This document shows positions 6,100 to 13,563 of a stretch of DNA of 17,829 bases, in pieces; positions within the stretch are counted from its first letter, which is position 1, and every line of letters begins with the position of its first letter. This stretch comes from Deltaproteobacteria bacterium (GTDB lineage Bacteria > Desulfobacterota > Syntrophia > Syntrophales > UBA5619). Location: assembly GCA_021372695.1 (NCBI GenBank), contig JAJFTY010000230.1, forward strand, positions 1 through 17,829. Direction: 5' to 3'. The notes under the pieces were generated by a model. The model ran no database searches and was not told where the DNA came from. It saw only the letters and a program-made list of their open reading frames with translations. Position numbers and translations under genes: made by a program.

Positions 6100-6588
6100 T
6101 CATTTCCGGAAACGGTCGTCCGACCGGGCCTCGAAGACGCCCCCGGCCCGGTCGGCAAACCAGCCGATCCGGGCGTCCGCGGCTGCGTCGAACAGGGGCA
6201 CATGGGGCTTGATGTCGAGCAGGGGGGTCCCGTCGACCATGTCCACGTCCTCGATGTGCAGCACAGGACCGTCAACCCGGATCAGCCTGACCAGCGAGAG
6301 GCCGATCGCATTCGGACGCCGGGGAGAGCGGCAGGCGAAGATGCCGTGCAGGCGGTTGTCCAGAAAAGGTTTGACCTGGAGGCTGCAGCCCTCGCAGAGG
6401 TGGAGGTGGTAGATCAGGTACAGATGGGAAAACCCCTCCAGATCGAGGAGCCCCTCCCGGTAGGCCTCGTCGATCACGGCCGTCCCCGCGATCCCCCGCG
6501 CGCCCGGGGGCTGGACGGGCATCCCCGCGATATCCTTGAACGGCGTATGGATCGTGCCGATCGGGTGAAAAACGATGTCACGGCTCAT
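6100..6588 (-). CDS. trmO: TrmO/TsaA-like tRNA (N6-threonylcarbamoyladenosine-37) methyltransferase
   Basis: This 162-residue protein begins with IVFHPIGTIHTPFKD. It has GFSHLYLIYHLH, the hallmark GIFACRSPRRPNAIGLSLVRL, and DVDMVDGTPLLDIKP. These are the core motifs of the TrmO/TsaA beta-barrel, which methylates t6A37 of some tRNAs with S-adenosylmethionine. E. coli TrmO is about 235 residues, so this is the short form lacking most of the C-terminal domain. Short forms linked to metal or redox genes may have other substrates, so the exact reaction is uncertain. The ATG at 6588 has AAAGGAGC upstream and overlaps the end of the radical SAM gene by 11 bases, indicating translational coupling. 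Confidence 0.88.
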   Translation of the reverse strand: MSRDIVFHPIGTIHTPFKDIAGMPVQPPGARGIAGTAVIDEAYREGLLDLEGFSHLYLIYHLHLCEGCSLQVKPFLDNRLHGIFACRSPRRPNAIGLSLVRLIRVDGPVLHIEDVDMVDGTPLLDIKPHVPLFDAAADARIGWFADRAGGVFEARSDDRFRK

Positions 6589-7552
6589 GAATGCTCCTTT
6601 CGACGGCCCGGTAGAAGAAGCCGTCCCGTCGGCGGACGACCTCCACGGCCCCGGCCCGGCAGAGGGCGCCGAGATGCTTCAGGGCCTCGGAGGGCCGCAG
6701 GCAGAGCCCCGAGCAGATGTCGTCGAGGGTGCAGGGCCTCCTGGACAGCAGCGAGACGATGTCGGCCCCCGTCGAAGAGGGCGCTGCGGTTTGCGCCGTT
6801 GCGTCATCGGAGGGGGTCCGGCGTTGAACGACCTCCGCCTCCTGCGAAAAGAGCCCCTTCAGGCCTTCCAATTGATCGTCCGGGACGGCGAGCGCAAACT
6901 CCTCGGCCGGCGGACGGGTGACGGTGTTGAGCTGGATGCGCTCCGGGCCGATCCTGCGCAGGATCGCGTCGATCTTTCCGACCTCCGCAGGCAGGGCCGT
7001 CACCCCGGCCAGCAGGAAGACCTCCACCCACACCGGCCCCCGGTAGAGACGGACAAAATCGTTCAGGCCGCCGACCATCCGCTCGAAGGAGATCTCCGGG
7101 TGGGGCCGGTTGACGTACTGAAACAGGGCTTCGTCGCCGGCATCCAGGGAGGGCAGGACGAGGTCCGCAGCCAGAAGCGCGCTCCGCACCTCCTCCCGCC
7201 AGAGCAGGGAACCGTTGGTCAGGACGGCGACGGGAATGGTCGTCATCCCCTTGATCCTGCGGATCACCTCTCCGATGCCCGCGTCGAGCGTCGGCTCCCC
7301 GGAGCCGGCCAGACTGATGTAGTCGGGAGGCGGACCGCAGGCGAGTTTGCGCTCCAGTTCGGCGCAGACTGCCTCCGGATCCGCGTAGGGCTTGAGTTCA
7401 ACGGTCTTTTCCGTCGTTCTTCCCAGCTGGCAGTACACGCAGTCGTAGGTGCACCTTTTCAAGGGCGCCAGATCCACGCCCAGGGAGGAACCGAGCCGTT
7501 TGGACGGCACCGGGCCGTAGACGTACCTGTAGGTGAAAGATGTCGTGTCCAT
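6578..7552 (-). CDS. Radical SAM protein (COG0731-like) with C-terminal winged helix
   Basis: From ATG 7552 the protein is 324 residues. It opens with YGPVPSKRLGSSLGVDLAP, then CTYDCVYC (Cys34, 38, 41), which binds the [4Fe-4S] cluster for SAM cleavage. SLAGSGEPTLD follows as the glycine-rich SAM site, then LTNGSLL and LNTVTRPPAEEF. The last 75 residues (DIVSLLSRRPCTLDDICSGL onward) look like a winged-helix domain. Such proteins are related to wyosine-type TYW1/COG0731 enzymes; the substrate is unknown. The frame is open to 7657, but those 35 residues are low-complexity and AAGGGA lies before ATG 7552. The coupled TrmO-like gene suggests a shared role in RNA or cofactor modification. Confidence 0.88.
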   Translation of the reverse strand: MDTTSFTYRYVYGPVPSKRLGSSLGVDLAPLKRCTYDCVYCQLGRTTEKTVELKPYADPEAVCAELERKLACGPPPDYISLAGSGEPTLDAGIGEVIRRIKGMTTIPVAVLTNGSLLWREEVRSALLAADLVLPSLDAGDEALFQYVNRPHPEISFERMVGGLNDFVRLYRGPVWVEVFLLAGVTALPAEVGKIDAILRRIGPERIQLNTVTRPPAEEFALAVPDDQLEGLKGLFSQEAEVVQRRTPSDDATAQTAAPSSTGADIVSLLSRRPCTLDDICSGLCLRPSEALKHLGALCRAGAVEVVRRRDGFFYRAVERSIHEP

Positions 7553-7638
7553 CCGTCCCTTCGCTTCCGATTCCCGTCGGCCTTTGCCCGGCCCCTCCGG
7601 ACGGCGTTTCGGCATTCGGCCGACGCCAGCCGGGCTGG

Positions 7639-7674
7639 CCCCGGGGCCTGAGCCCACGACTCCCGGCCCCGGGG
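7639..7674 (-). other. GC-rich hairpin downstream of the reductase gene
   Basis: CCCCGGGGCC (7639-7648) and GGCCCCGGGG (7665-7674) are perfect 10-base inverted repeats 8 bases after the reductase stop. No T-run follows on the minus strand, so it is more likely an mRNA-stabilising or processing hairpin than an intrinsic terminator. The 130-base gap 7553-7682 shows nothing else. Confidence 0.5.
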
Positions 7675-7682
7675 CGATCAGC

Positions 7683-9383
7683 CTACTTCTCCCGCGGGAA
7701 GGGCCAGGCCATGACGCCGCCCTCCATGACCTTCACGTTCTTCCAGCCGTTGGCCTCCAGGACGAGCGCCGCCTCGTAGCCCCGGAGCGAAATCTTGCAG
7801 TAGCAGACGATCTCCTTCTCCTTGTCCCTGGGCATTTCCTGGAGGCGCTTGCGCAGGGCGCCCAGGGGCATGAGCGTCTCGCCGATCGCCAGGCGCATCT
7901 GTTCGAACTCCTCCGGCTGCCGGACGTCCAGCAGGAAGGGGGCCTCATGGTTCTGGACCTTTTTCCAGACCTCGGCGCAGGAGATCCCCTTCATCCGGCC
8001 CTTCATCTTGTTCTGGAGCACGTGGACCGCGGCGATGCCGTGGTCGATGGCGAGCGAGAAGGGCGGCGCGTAGGGGAGATCGGCATTGGCCACGTCCTCG
8101 ACGGTCAGGCCGCCCTGGATGGCCATGGCCCAATGGGTGATCTGCCGGTTCACGTTTCCCGGGCCGACGCACTGGGCGCCGAGGATCTTTCCCGTCTTGC
8201 GGTCGGCCACCACCTTCGTCACCAGGAGCTTCCCCTGCATGAATCCCGGCTTGTCGGGGCTGGAACTGATGGCGGTCACGATGTCCGCGTAACCGAAACG
8301 CCGGGCCGCCGTCTCGGAGAGGCCGGTCGAACCGGCCGCGTAGTCGAAGACTTTGCAGATCCCGGTCTGGATCGTCCCGGGGAAGGTCGCGACGTTCTCC
8401 GAGGCGGCGTTCTCGCCGGCCACCCGGCCCTGGAGGTTCGCCAGATCGCCCAGGGGCGCCAGGACCTTCGCGCCCGTGATCCGGTGGAGAACCTCGACGC
8501 AGTCCCCGACGGCGTAGATGTCGGGGTCCGTGGTCTGCATGTATTCGTTCACCAGGATCCCGCCGGTCTTTCCGATCTCCAGGCCGGTCTGCTCTGCCAG
8601 CTTCACGTTGGGCTTGACGCCGATCGCGACGACCGCCAGTTCGCAGGGCAGCTCCGTGCCGTTCTGGAGCTTGACTCCGGTGAGCTTCCCGTTTTCGCCG
8701 AGAAATCCGGCGATGCCGTTGTCCGTGATGACGTTCGCGCCCTTGCTCTTCACGTGGTTTTCAATGAGCTTGGCGAGCTCCCAGTCCAGGAAGGTCAGGA
8801 GCTGGGGCAGGAGCTCGACCACGGTGATCTCGATGTCCGCCAGTTGCAGGGCCTCGCAGGTCTCTATGCCGATCAGGCCGCCGCCGATGACGACCGCCTT
8901 CCTGATCTTTCCTTCGTCGGCAATCCTGCGAAGCAGATCCGCATCCCGCATGGACTGGAGCGTGGTGATTCCCTCCAGCTCCACGCCCGGCACCGGGGGC
9001 ATCCGGGCCGTCGAGCCCGTGGCCAGGACCAGTTTGTCATAGCCGATCTCTCCGATTTCGCCGGTGGCCGTGTTCCGGTAGGAGACCATCTTTTTCGCGC
9101 GATCGACGGACGTGACCTCCGTGTTCACCCGCGCCTCGATGTCCTTGGCGTTCATGAAGAACCGGGCATCCCGGACCACGCCCGCGGGGGTGCAGAGGAG
9201 CATGTTCCGGTCGTCGAAGCAGCCCCCGACGTAATAGGGATAGCCGCAGGAGGCCATCGAGAGATCCGCGTCCTTCTGAAGAATGGTGACCTGCGCGTTG
9301 TTGTCGATCCGCCTGGCCTTGGCTGCCGCCTTGGGGCCCGCCGCGGAGCCGCCGATCACCACGATCCGTCTTCTTTGTTCCAT
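7683..9383 (-). CDS. CoA-disulfide / NADH-dependent persulfide reductase with C-terminal rhodanese domain
   Basis: This 566-residue flavoprotein has an FAD-binding VVIGGSAAGPKAA at the N terminus and the single redox cysteine in MASCGYPYY (Cys46). It has a second, NAD-binding VVIGGGLIGIETCEAL (about residues 165-180) and the FAD motif DPDIYAVGDCVE. A pyridine-nucleotide-disulfide dimerisation region follows. The last about 95 residues are a rhodanese domain (FLLDVRQPEEFEQ) with the catalytic cysteine in CYCKISLRGY (Cys529). CoADR-rhodanese fusions reduce CoA or protein persulfides and polysulfides with NAD(P)H and move sulfane sulfur. The ATG at 9383 follows GGGAGGACGGAAC. A terminator of the preceding gene and several inverted repeats separate it from the CGGC gene, so it probably has its own promoter. 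Confidence 0.94.
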   Translation of the reverse strand: MEQRRRIVVIGGSAAGPKAAAKARRIDNNAQVTILQKDADLSMASCGYPYYVGGCFDDRNMLLCTPAGVVRDARFFMNAKDIEARVNTEVTSVDRAKKMVSYRNTATGEIGEIGYDKLVLATGSTARMPPVPGVELEGITTLQSMRDADLLRRIADEGKIRKAVVIGGGLIGIETCEALQLADIEITVVELLPQLLTFLDWELAKLIENHVKSKGANVITDNGIAGFLGENGKLTGVKLQNGTELPCELAVVAIGVKPNVKLAEQTGLEIGKTGGILVNEYMQTTDPDIYAVGDCVEVLHRITGAKVLAPLGDLANLQGRVAGENAASENVATFPGTIQTGICKVFDYAAGSTGLSETAARRFGYADIVTAISSSPDKPGFMQGKLLVTKVVADRKTGKILGAQCVGPGNVNRQITHWAMAIQGGLTVEDVANADLPYAPPFSLAIDHGIAAVHVLQNKMKGRMKGISCAEVWKKVQNHEAPFLLDVRQPEEFEQMRLAIGETLMPLGALRKRLQEMPRDKEKEIVCYCKISLRGYEAALVLEANGWKNVKVMEGGVMAWPFPREK

Positions 9384-9411
9384 GTTCCGTCCTCCCTTTT
9401 TTGAAAAACTG

Positions 9412-9518
9412 CCGGAGTCTCCCTCCGGGATAACAACATGAACCCCTCGCCGCGATGCGCAACGCGCATTCGATTCTATCAGACCATCGGTCCGGTTTCC
9501 AGGTCCTCGTCAAACCGG
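9412..9518 (-). promoter_or_regulatory. Leader/promoter region of the reductase gene with three inverted repeats
   Basis: Three inverted repeats are visible: CCGGAG/CTCCGG (9412-9428), ATGCGC-AAC-GCGCAT (9455-9469) and CCGGTTT/AAACCGG (9492-9518). On the minus strand TAGAAT (9478-9473) lies just upstream of the middle repeat and could be a -10 element. No -35 at correct spacing was found. The middle repeat is a candidate operator near the start of transcription. All of this is inferred from symmetry. Confidence 0.35.
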
Positions 9519-9523
9519 CCGGA

Positions 9524-9553
9524 AAAGGTCGCGCCGCTCATGGCGCGGCCTTT
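9524..9553 (-). terminator. Intrinsic terminator after the CGGC gene
   Basis: On the minus strand the stem AAAGGCCGCGCC/GGCGCGACCTTT pairs 12 bases with one wobble and a 6-base loop, and it ends in a short T-run. It begins 8 bases after the stop of the CGGC gene and likely ends the operon that began at the MinD-type ATPases. Confidence 0.75.
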
Positions 9554-9561
9554 GGCCGATC

Positions 9562-10014
9562 TCAATCATAGGCGCGGCGGACCGGTTCGTCGGCCAGGGT
9601 GTCGCGGATCGCCTCCTGCCAGAACGGGGTGTCCCAGGTGCGAAGCCCCTGGTGCGCCGCGTAGTACTTCTGGGGGATCGGATGGGTTCCGAAAACCACA
9701 TCGACCTTGAAGCGCGATTGGATCATATCCCGGAAGAAGCCCAGCCGGGGGCAGGGCGGGTAGCCGACGATCAGCCCGGTCGCCAGGTGGATGACGTTGG
9801 CCCCGTTGCGGACCATCTCCTCCGGCGCGTATTCGACGTTGCCGCCGGGGCAGCCGTCGCAGGTCGCGTATCCGACCAGAACCGCCTCGCGGCCCCGGTA
9901 CCGGCTGAAGGCCCCCTCCCGCTCCCTGAACGCCCGGAAGCACTTTCCCCCTGCGCAGCGGTGATAGCGGTCGCAGATGATGATCCCGATCTTCGCCTGT
10001 TTCTCCTGTTCCAT
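9562..10014 (-). CDS. CGGC-domain putative metal-binding protein
   Basis: This 150-residue protein starts IGIIICDRYHRCAGGKCFRAF (Cys14, 20, 25). It has the name-giving block in variant form as TCDGCPGG (Cys52, Cys55) and a later YPPCPRLGFF (Cys88). It belongs to the CGGC family (PF08821-type), in which conserved cysteines are thought to bind metal; the biochemical role is not established. The usual C-G-G-C is C-D-G-C here. The ATG at 10014 has GGAGGAAGGAC upstream. It is the last gene before a terminator and shares the direction and tight spacing of the Fe-S genes. Confidence 0.85.
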   Translation of the reverse strand: MEQEKQAKIGIIICDRYHRCAGGKCFRAFREREGAFSRYRGREAVLVGYATCDGCPGGNVEYAPEEMVRNGANVIHLATGLIVGYPPCPRLGFFRDMIQSRFKVDVVFGTHPIPQKYYAAHQGLRTWDTPFWQEAIRDTLADEPVRRAYD

Positions 10015-10062
10015 TGTCCTTCCTCCCTACCTTGTCCCGAATGTGTAAACGATGCTGCCGGC

Positions 10063-10311
10063 CTAGCGGCAGCAGCTCCCCGGCGCGTCGCAGGGCGGGC
10101 TCCCGGAGCTGTGGTCCCTGCCGCAGCATGTCTTCCCGCCCCGGTCCGCGATGATGCCGTTCATCCGGGAGGTGACCCCCTTCGACAGGACGCGCCGGAG
10201 CGATAGGCCGCCGCAATCGCGGCAGGCCTTCTGTTCGCCGGCGCCCGACACCCCTTCGATGAATTCCGACACTGCCCCGCACTGCTCGCAGCGGTACTCG
10301 TAGATCGGCAT
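10063..10311 (-). CDS. FmdB-family zinc-ribbon protein
   Basis: This 82-residue protein opens with MPIYEYRCEQCG and has CRDCGG. The pairs Cys8/Cys11 and Cys30/Cys33 make the FmdB zinc ribbon. The C terminus adds a second cysteine cluster (TCCGRDHSSGSPPCDAPGSCC; Cys62, 63, 74, 80, 81) that could bind another metal or Fe-S cluster. Despite the name, taken from a formamidase regulator, most members have no known target. The start is fixed by GAGGAGG 5 bases before ATG 10311; the longer frame upstream only overlaps the scaffold gene. Confidence 0.88.
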   Translation of the reverse strand: MPIYEYRCEQCGAVSEFIEGVSGAGEQKACRDCGGLSLRRVLSKGVTSRMNGIIADRGGKTCCGRDHSSGSPPCDAPGSCCR

Positions 10312-10342
10312 ACTGACCTCCTCGATTTCTGATGACACGTTC

Positions 10343-10367
10343 CGCCGGCCCCCATTCCGGGCCGGCG
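10343..10367 (-). other. Hairpin between the scaffold and FmdB genes
   Basis: CGCCGGCCC (10343-10351) and GGGCCGGCG (10359-10367) form a perfect 9-base stem directly after the TAA of the NifU-like gene. No T-run follows on the minus strand. It may tune expression between upstream and downstream genes by processing or pausing. Confidence 0.5.
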
Positions 10368-10793
10368 TTATCTGTTGCTCCCCCGGACGGCATAGTCCCG
10401 GAGCGCCTTGTGAAGGGTGTTGGCCGCCAGCAGCGCACAGTGCTTGTGGTCTTCGGGCATCCCCTCCAGGTATTCGATCACGGCCTCCCGGTCGATCCTC
10501 ATGGCCTCGCGCACGGTCCGGCCCTCCGCCAGGGTCGCCACGGCGTCGCAGGCCGCGATCGTGAAGAAGCATCCGCTCGTCCGGAAACGGACCTCCCGGA
10601 GCCGCTCCCCGGCGACCCGGACGAAGAACTCGTCCGTGTCCCCGCAGGGACCGGTGATGACGCCGTATCCGCTCGGCTTTTCCATTCCGCCCGCATGGGC
10701 CGGCTCCACGATGTGCTGGAGCACTCTGGCGGAAATCGATTCTTCCCCGGTTTCGTTCCTTGCCTCGCTTCCCCTTTGTCCTTCATCTGCCAT
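10368..10793 (-). CDS. IscU/NifU-type iron-sulfur cluster scaffold
   Basis: This 141-residue protein keeps the three scaffold cysteines in context: GPCGDTDEFF (Cys50, with the neighbouring Asp), TSGCFFTIAACDAVA (Cys75) and DHKHCALLAANTL (Cys119). This matches the N-terminal NifU/IscU fold on which [2Fe-2S]/[4Fe-4S] clusters are built. An extra cysteine (Cys82) follows the second site. The first 20 residues are polar and probably disordered. The ATG at 10793 has CAGGAG 7 bases upstream. It follows the second ATPase by 37 bases, so cluster building and ATP-driven handling are likely linked. No cysteine desulfurase is in the window; sulfur could come from the neighbouring rhodanese/persulfide enzyme (inference). 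Confidence 0.9.
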   Translation of the reverse strand: MADEGQRGSEARNETGEESISARVLQHIVEPAHAGGMEKPSGYGVITGPCGDTDEFFVRVAGERLREVRFRTSGCFFTIAACDAVATLAEGRTVREAMRIDREAVIEYLEGMPEDHKHCALLAANTLHKALRDYAVRGSNR

Positions 10794-10830
10794 GTCATTC
10801 TCCTGAATCCTGTTTCGCTCTCCGTCCCCG

Positions 10831-11715
10831 TCAGCCGAGGGCGTAGATCACCTGTCTCCAGATGGCTCGGATATCCATGGATATCGCGCCGCCCGTGTAC
10901 TCAACGACCGTGGTCTTCATGATCTGGGCCCGGGTCACGGCCGGATCGTACCGGATCCGTCCGGCGACCCGGACGCCCCGCTGTTCCATCTCCTTTTCGA
11001 TGCGGTCCGCCATTTCGGGATGGATGTCCCACTTGTTGATGCAGAGGATCAGGGGGATCCGGAAATGGGCCGTCAGATCCACGACCCGGTTCAGGTCGTG
11101 CAGCCCCGAACAGGTCGGCTCCGTCACCGCGACCACCAGATCGGCGCCGGTGATCGAGGCGATCACGGGGCAGCCGATGCCGGGCGAACCGTCGGCGATC
11201 ATCAGGTTCAGTCCCTGTTTCTCCGCCAGGGTCCGCGCCTCGCGGCGCAGGAGGCTGACCAGCTTGCCGCTGTTGGCCTGCGCGATCCCGAGCCTTGCAT
11301 GGACCATGGGACCGTAGGCCGTGGTCGAAACGAACCACTGGCCGCTGACCACGGGTTCGAACCGGACGGCCTCCGCCGGGCAGAGGCGCGCGCAGAGGCC
11401 GCACCCCTCGCAGGAGATCGGGTCCACCGCATACCGGATCGTTCCGCCCGGTTCCTCGCGGTACGCCACGGCGCCGAACCGGCACACCTCCAGGCACTTT
11501 CCGCACCCCGTGCACCGTTCGCCGCGGATGAAGGCTTTCTTTCCCCCGGAGAAATCCTCCCGGCTCTCGACCCGGGGATTGAGAACCAGATGCAGGTCCG
11601 CCGCGTCGACGTCGCAATCCACGAGGATTTTCCGCTCGGCGAGGGCCGCAAAGGCCGCCACCAGGCTGGTCTTTCCCGTTCCCCCTTTCCCGCTGACCAC
11701 AACGATCTCTTTCAT
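10831..11715 (-). CDS. MinD/CooC-like ATPase with 2[4Fe-4S] ferredoxin insert (second of pair)
   Basis: This 294-residue protein has a deviant Walker A (VVVSGKGGTGKTS, residues 5-17) and DCDVDAADLHL. It is followed by two ferredoxin motifs, CTGCGKCLEVC (Cys68, 71, 74, 78) and CEGCGLCARLC (Cys102, 105, 108, 112). The MinD fold then resumes (IADGSPGIGCPVIASITGADLVVAVTEPT). This is the architecture of the paired ORP-cluster ATPases (DVU2103/2104-like), thought to use ATP in metal or Fe-S cofactor handling. Its ATG overlaps the upstream stop (ATGA at 11712-11715), so the two ATPases are probably made in equal amounts and may form a heterodimer. Confidence 0.92.
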   Translation of the reverse strand: MKEIVVVSGKGGTGKTSLVAAFAALAERKILVDCDVDAADLHLVLNPRVESREDFSGGKKAFIRGERCTGCGKCLEVCRFGAVAYREEPGGTIRYAVDPISCEGCGLCARLCPAEAVRFEPVVSGQWFVSTTAYGPMVHARLGIAQANSGKLVSLLRREARTLAEKQGLNLMIADGSPGIGCPVIASITGADLVVAVTEPTCSGLHDLNRVVDLTAHFRIPLILCINKWDIHPEMADRIEKEMEQRGVRVAGRIRYDPAVTRAQIMKTTVVEYTGGAISMDIRAIWRQVIYALG

Positions 11716-12602
11716 GCGGCATCCCCCCTCCGCTCCCGCTCCGCCCTGCCGCGGGCATCCTGCACCCGCTCCGCGATCTGCCGGAGGCAGTGGCCGAAGC
11801 GTTCCCCGTATCCCGGCAGGCCCGCCAGGTCGATTTCGCCCCGGGCATAGCGCTCGGCGATCCGCCGGTCGTCGGGCAGGGAGAGGAGAATCTCGATCCC
11901 TTCCCCGCGGCAGTAGGATAGGACCTCGTCGTTGCCCGCGTCGCTGCGGTTCAGGGCCACGGCGAAGGGGATCTTGAGCGCGCGCACCATTTCCACAGCC
12001 AGCGTCAGGTCGTGATGGCCGAAGGGCGTCGGTTCCGTGGCCAGGAGGACGAAGTCCGTTCCCCGGACCGACTCCACGACGGGGCAGGAGGTCCCGGGCG
12101 GCGAATCGATGATGCAGAGCCCTGCGCCGCCGCCCCGCTCCTTTACCCGCCGGATCACGGCCGGGCTCATCACCTCGCCGATCTTCAACCGCCCCTGGAC
12201 GAAGCGGATGTCGCCGGAGCTGCCCCATTCCACCGCCCCCACGGGATGCCCCTGCTCGGCGATCGCCTTTTCCGGGCAGAGCAGGAGGCAGGCGCCGCAG
12301 CCGTGGCACAGCTCGTCGAAGACCAGAATGCGTCCCAGCATCACGCTCAGGGCATGGTACTCGCAGACGTCGGCGCAGACGCCGCAGCCGCTGCACCGCT
12401 CTGCCGAAATCCGGGGCCGGGCAACGGCGACCGGTTCGGTTCCCGTGATGGCCGGCTTCAAGAACAGATGGGCGTTCGGCTCCTCCACGTCGCAGTCGAG
12501 CAGGGTCACCGGCCGGCCCGAAGCCGCGGCCGACAGGGCCAGGTTGACGGCGATCGTCGTCTTTCCCGTTCCGCCCTTTCCGCTGGCAATGGCGATCTTC
12601 AA
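11712..12602 (-). CDS. MinD/CooC-like ATPase with 2[4Fe-4S] ferredoxin insert (first of pair)
   Basis: This is a paralogue of the next gene, with KIAIASGKGGTGKTT at its start, DCDVEEPNAHL, two ferredoxin motifs (CSGCGVCADVC, Cys70-80; CHGCGACLLLC, Cys99-109) and IIDSPPGTSCPVVESV. I choose the TTG at 12602 (296 residues) because AAGGAG lies 6 bases upstream and the protein then begins directly at the first beta strand. A TTG at 12620 in the same frame would place that ribosome site inside the gene. A rare start codon may keep expression low. It is the first gene of the operon reaching to the CGGC gene. Confidence 0.9.
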   Translation of the reverse strand: MKIAIASGKGGTGKTTIAVNLALSAAASGRPVTLLDCDVEEPNAHLFLKPAITGTEPVAVARPRISAERCSGCGVCADVCEYHALSVMLGRILVFDELCHGCGACLLLCPEKAIAEQGHPVGAVEWGSSGDIRFVQGRLKIGEVMSPAVIRRVKERGGGAGLCIIDSPPGTSCPVVESVRGTDFVLLATEPTPFGHHDLTLAVEMVRALKIPFAVALNRSDAGNDEVLSYCRGEGIEILLSLPDDRRIAERYARGEIDLAGLPGYGERFGHCLRQIAERVQDARGRAERERRGDAA

Positions 12603-12658
12603 ATACGACTCCTTCGTCAATAGTCAAATTTCCCTTCCCCTTGCCCCCCCACCCTGAC

Positions 12659-12733
12659 CCTCCCCGCAAGGGGGGAGGGAATCGCGATTTCTCAATCTTC
12701 CCCGCGAGGGGCGAGGAAATCGCGGATTTCTTA
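12659..12733. repeat. REP-like tandem repeat, two copies of about 38 bp
   Basis: Copy 1 begins TCCCCGCAAGGGG (12661) and copy 2 TCCCCGCGAGGGG (12699). Both continue GAGG-AATCGCG-ATTTCT with small differences, giving a 38-base period. Each copy folds as a CCCC-loop-GGGG hairpin. The preceding CCCTGACCCTCCCCGCAAGG is like the dispersed REP-type repeat seen in many high-GC bacterial genomes. It lies between the terminator and the first ATPase gene. Confidence 0.65.
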
Positions 12734-12772
12734 CGAGGGCGTCAAATATGACCCCCGATCTGCAAAATTTGC

Positions 12773-12825
12773 AAAAAGAGCGCCGGCCAGGGGAAAAAGG
12801 GGGGGAGAAACCCGTGCCGGCGCTC
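12773..12825 (-). terminator. Strong intrinsic terminator after the MPRGD genes
   Basis: GAGCGCCGGC (12778-12787) and GCCGGCGCTC (12816-12825) form a perfect 10-base stem. On the minus strand it is followed directly by TTTTT (12777-12773). It starts 8 bases after the stop at 12833 and should end the operon with the tandem NifX gene. The ATPase operon therefore needs its own promoter. Confidence 0.88.
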
Positions 12826-12832
12826 CGTGTCG

Positions 12833-13165
12833 TTATTCGGTTTTCCCTTTCGACTCCAGGGCGCCGATGCGGGCCCGGAGCTCCTTCAGGCCCTCTTCGA
12901 AATATCCGGCCTGCTCCTTCAGCGTCTCCAACTCCTCCCCGGGCGCCTGCGGCCCCGAAGAAAAGGGCGATCCCCAGAGGCGCTGCCACCGGGAAAGGCC
13001 CGTTGCGAAAAAGCGGTTGCACCTTCCCCGGCCGCCCGACGGGGCGCGCCCGGCCCCGAATGCGGTATTCATCGATCCCGGTTTCCCATATCCGGCGCAG
13101 CGGCCTGCGCCCCGTCCCGTCATGGGTCCCATTCCTGCGGGGCCCGTTCTGTCTCCACGTGGCAT
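12833..13165 (-). CDS. DUF5320-like small protein, MPRGD N terminus and coiled-coil tail
   Basis: This 110-residue protein begins MPRGDRTGPAGMGPMTGRG, the glycine-rich N-terminal signature of DUF5320-type proteins, with one cysteine in RCAGYG and another in RCNRFF. After a short aromatic segment the last about 35 residues (EELETLKEQAGYFEEGLKEL onward) have heptad spacing and should form a coiled coil. The function is unknown. The family is common beside NifX/ORP and MinD genes in anaerobes and may be a structural or metal-binding partner. AAGGAGG before ATG 13165 fixes the start. It is a distant paralogue of the gene 32 bases upstream. Confidence 0.82.
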   Translation of the reverse strand: MPRGDRTGPAGMGPMTGRGAGRCAGYGKPGSMNTAFGAGRAPSGGRGRCNRFFATGLSRWQRLWGSPFSSGPQAPGEELETLKEQAGYFEEGLKELRARIGALESKGKTE

Positions 13166-13197
13166 GATCCAACCTCCTTCCGTATATTTCCAAAACA

Positions 13198-13479
13198 TCA
13201 TTTCCCCAGGTTCGGCCGCGTCGTTCTCTGATATTTCCGGGTGACGCGCTCGAGTCCGCAGAGGAACAACTCCAGCAGCACGGCGCCGATGCCCCTGCCG
13301 CCGCCCTCCACTCCCGTCGCCCGGGAATCCGCGGGTCCGGCCGCCCGCCGGAACCCGGACCGGAGATCGGCAACGGCGCCGGCCGTTCCCCTGTCCCCGG
13401 CCCGCATCCCGCAGCCGCCGAGACCGCGGCCGGATTTCGGCCCCAATCCCGCGGGTCCTGTTCCATCTCCCCTGGGCAT
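13198..13479 (-). CDS. Second MPRGD-type small protein, divergent C terminus
   Basis: This 93-residue protein starts MPRGDGTGPAGLGPKSGRG, clearly related to the downstream gene's N terminus. It then diverges: a Gly/Ala/Arg-rich stretch and a hydrophobic GIGAVLLELFLCGLERV segment replace the coiled coil. AAAGGAGG lies before ATG 13479, so it is very probably translated. Function is unknown. The shared N terminus with different tails suggests one common partner and two outputs, but that is inference. Confidence 0.75.
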   Translation of the reverse strand: MPRGDGTGPAGLGPKSGRGLGGCGMRAGDRGTAGAVADLRSGFRRAAGPADSRATGVEGGGRGIGAVLLELFLCGLERVTRKYQRTTRPNLGK

Positions 13480-13563
13480 GGCCTTGCCTCCTTTTCCTGA
13501 GCCCTGCCGAAGGATTTGCAGGGTCTCGGTTGGCCAAAACGCCTTTCGGATCGAGGTCCGCGC

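Noticed and set aside
6575..7651. 358-codon open frame antisense to the radical SAM gene
   Set aside because: Mirror frame in GC-rich DNA, no recognisable domain.
7533..9404. 623-codon open frame antisense to the reductase gene
   Set aside because: It mirrors the GC-rich codons of a well-supported flavoprotein; it is rich in Asp, Arg, His and Gly without domain motifs.
12659..12733. Repeats considered as a short CRISPR array
   Set aside because: Only two directly adjoining copies with a 38-base period and no spacers; hairpin form fits a REP-type element and no cas genes are present.
12770..12785. Minus-strand sigma-54-like sequence CGGCGCTCTTTTTGCA before the ATPase operon
   Set aside because: It consists of the 3' arm and T-run of a strong intrinsic terminator, which explains the sequence fully. 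It could serve both roles, but there is no independent support.
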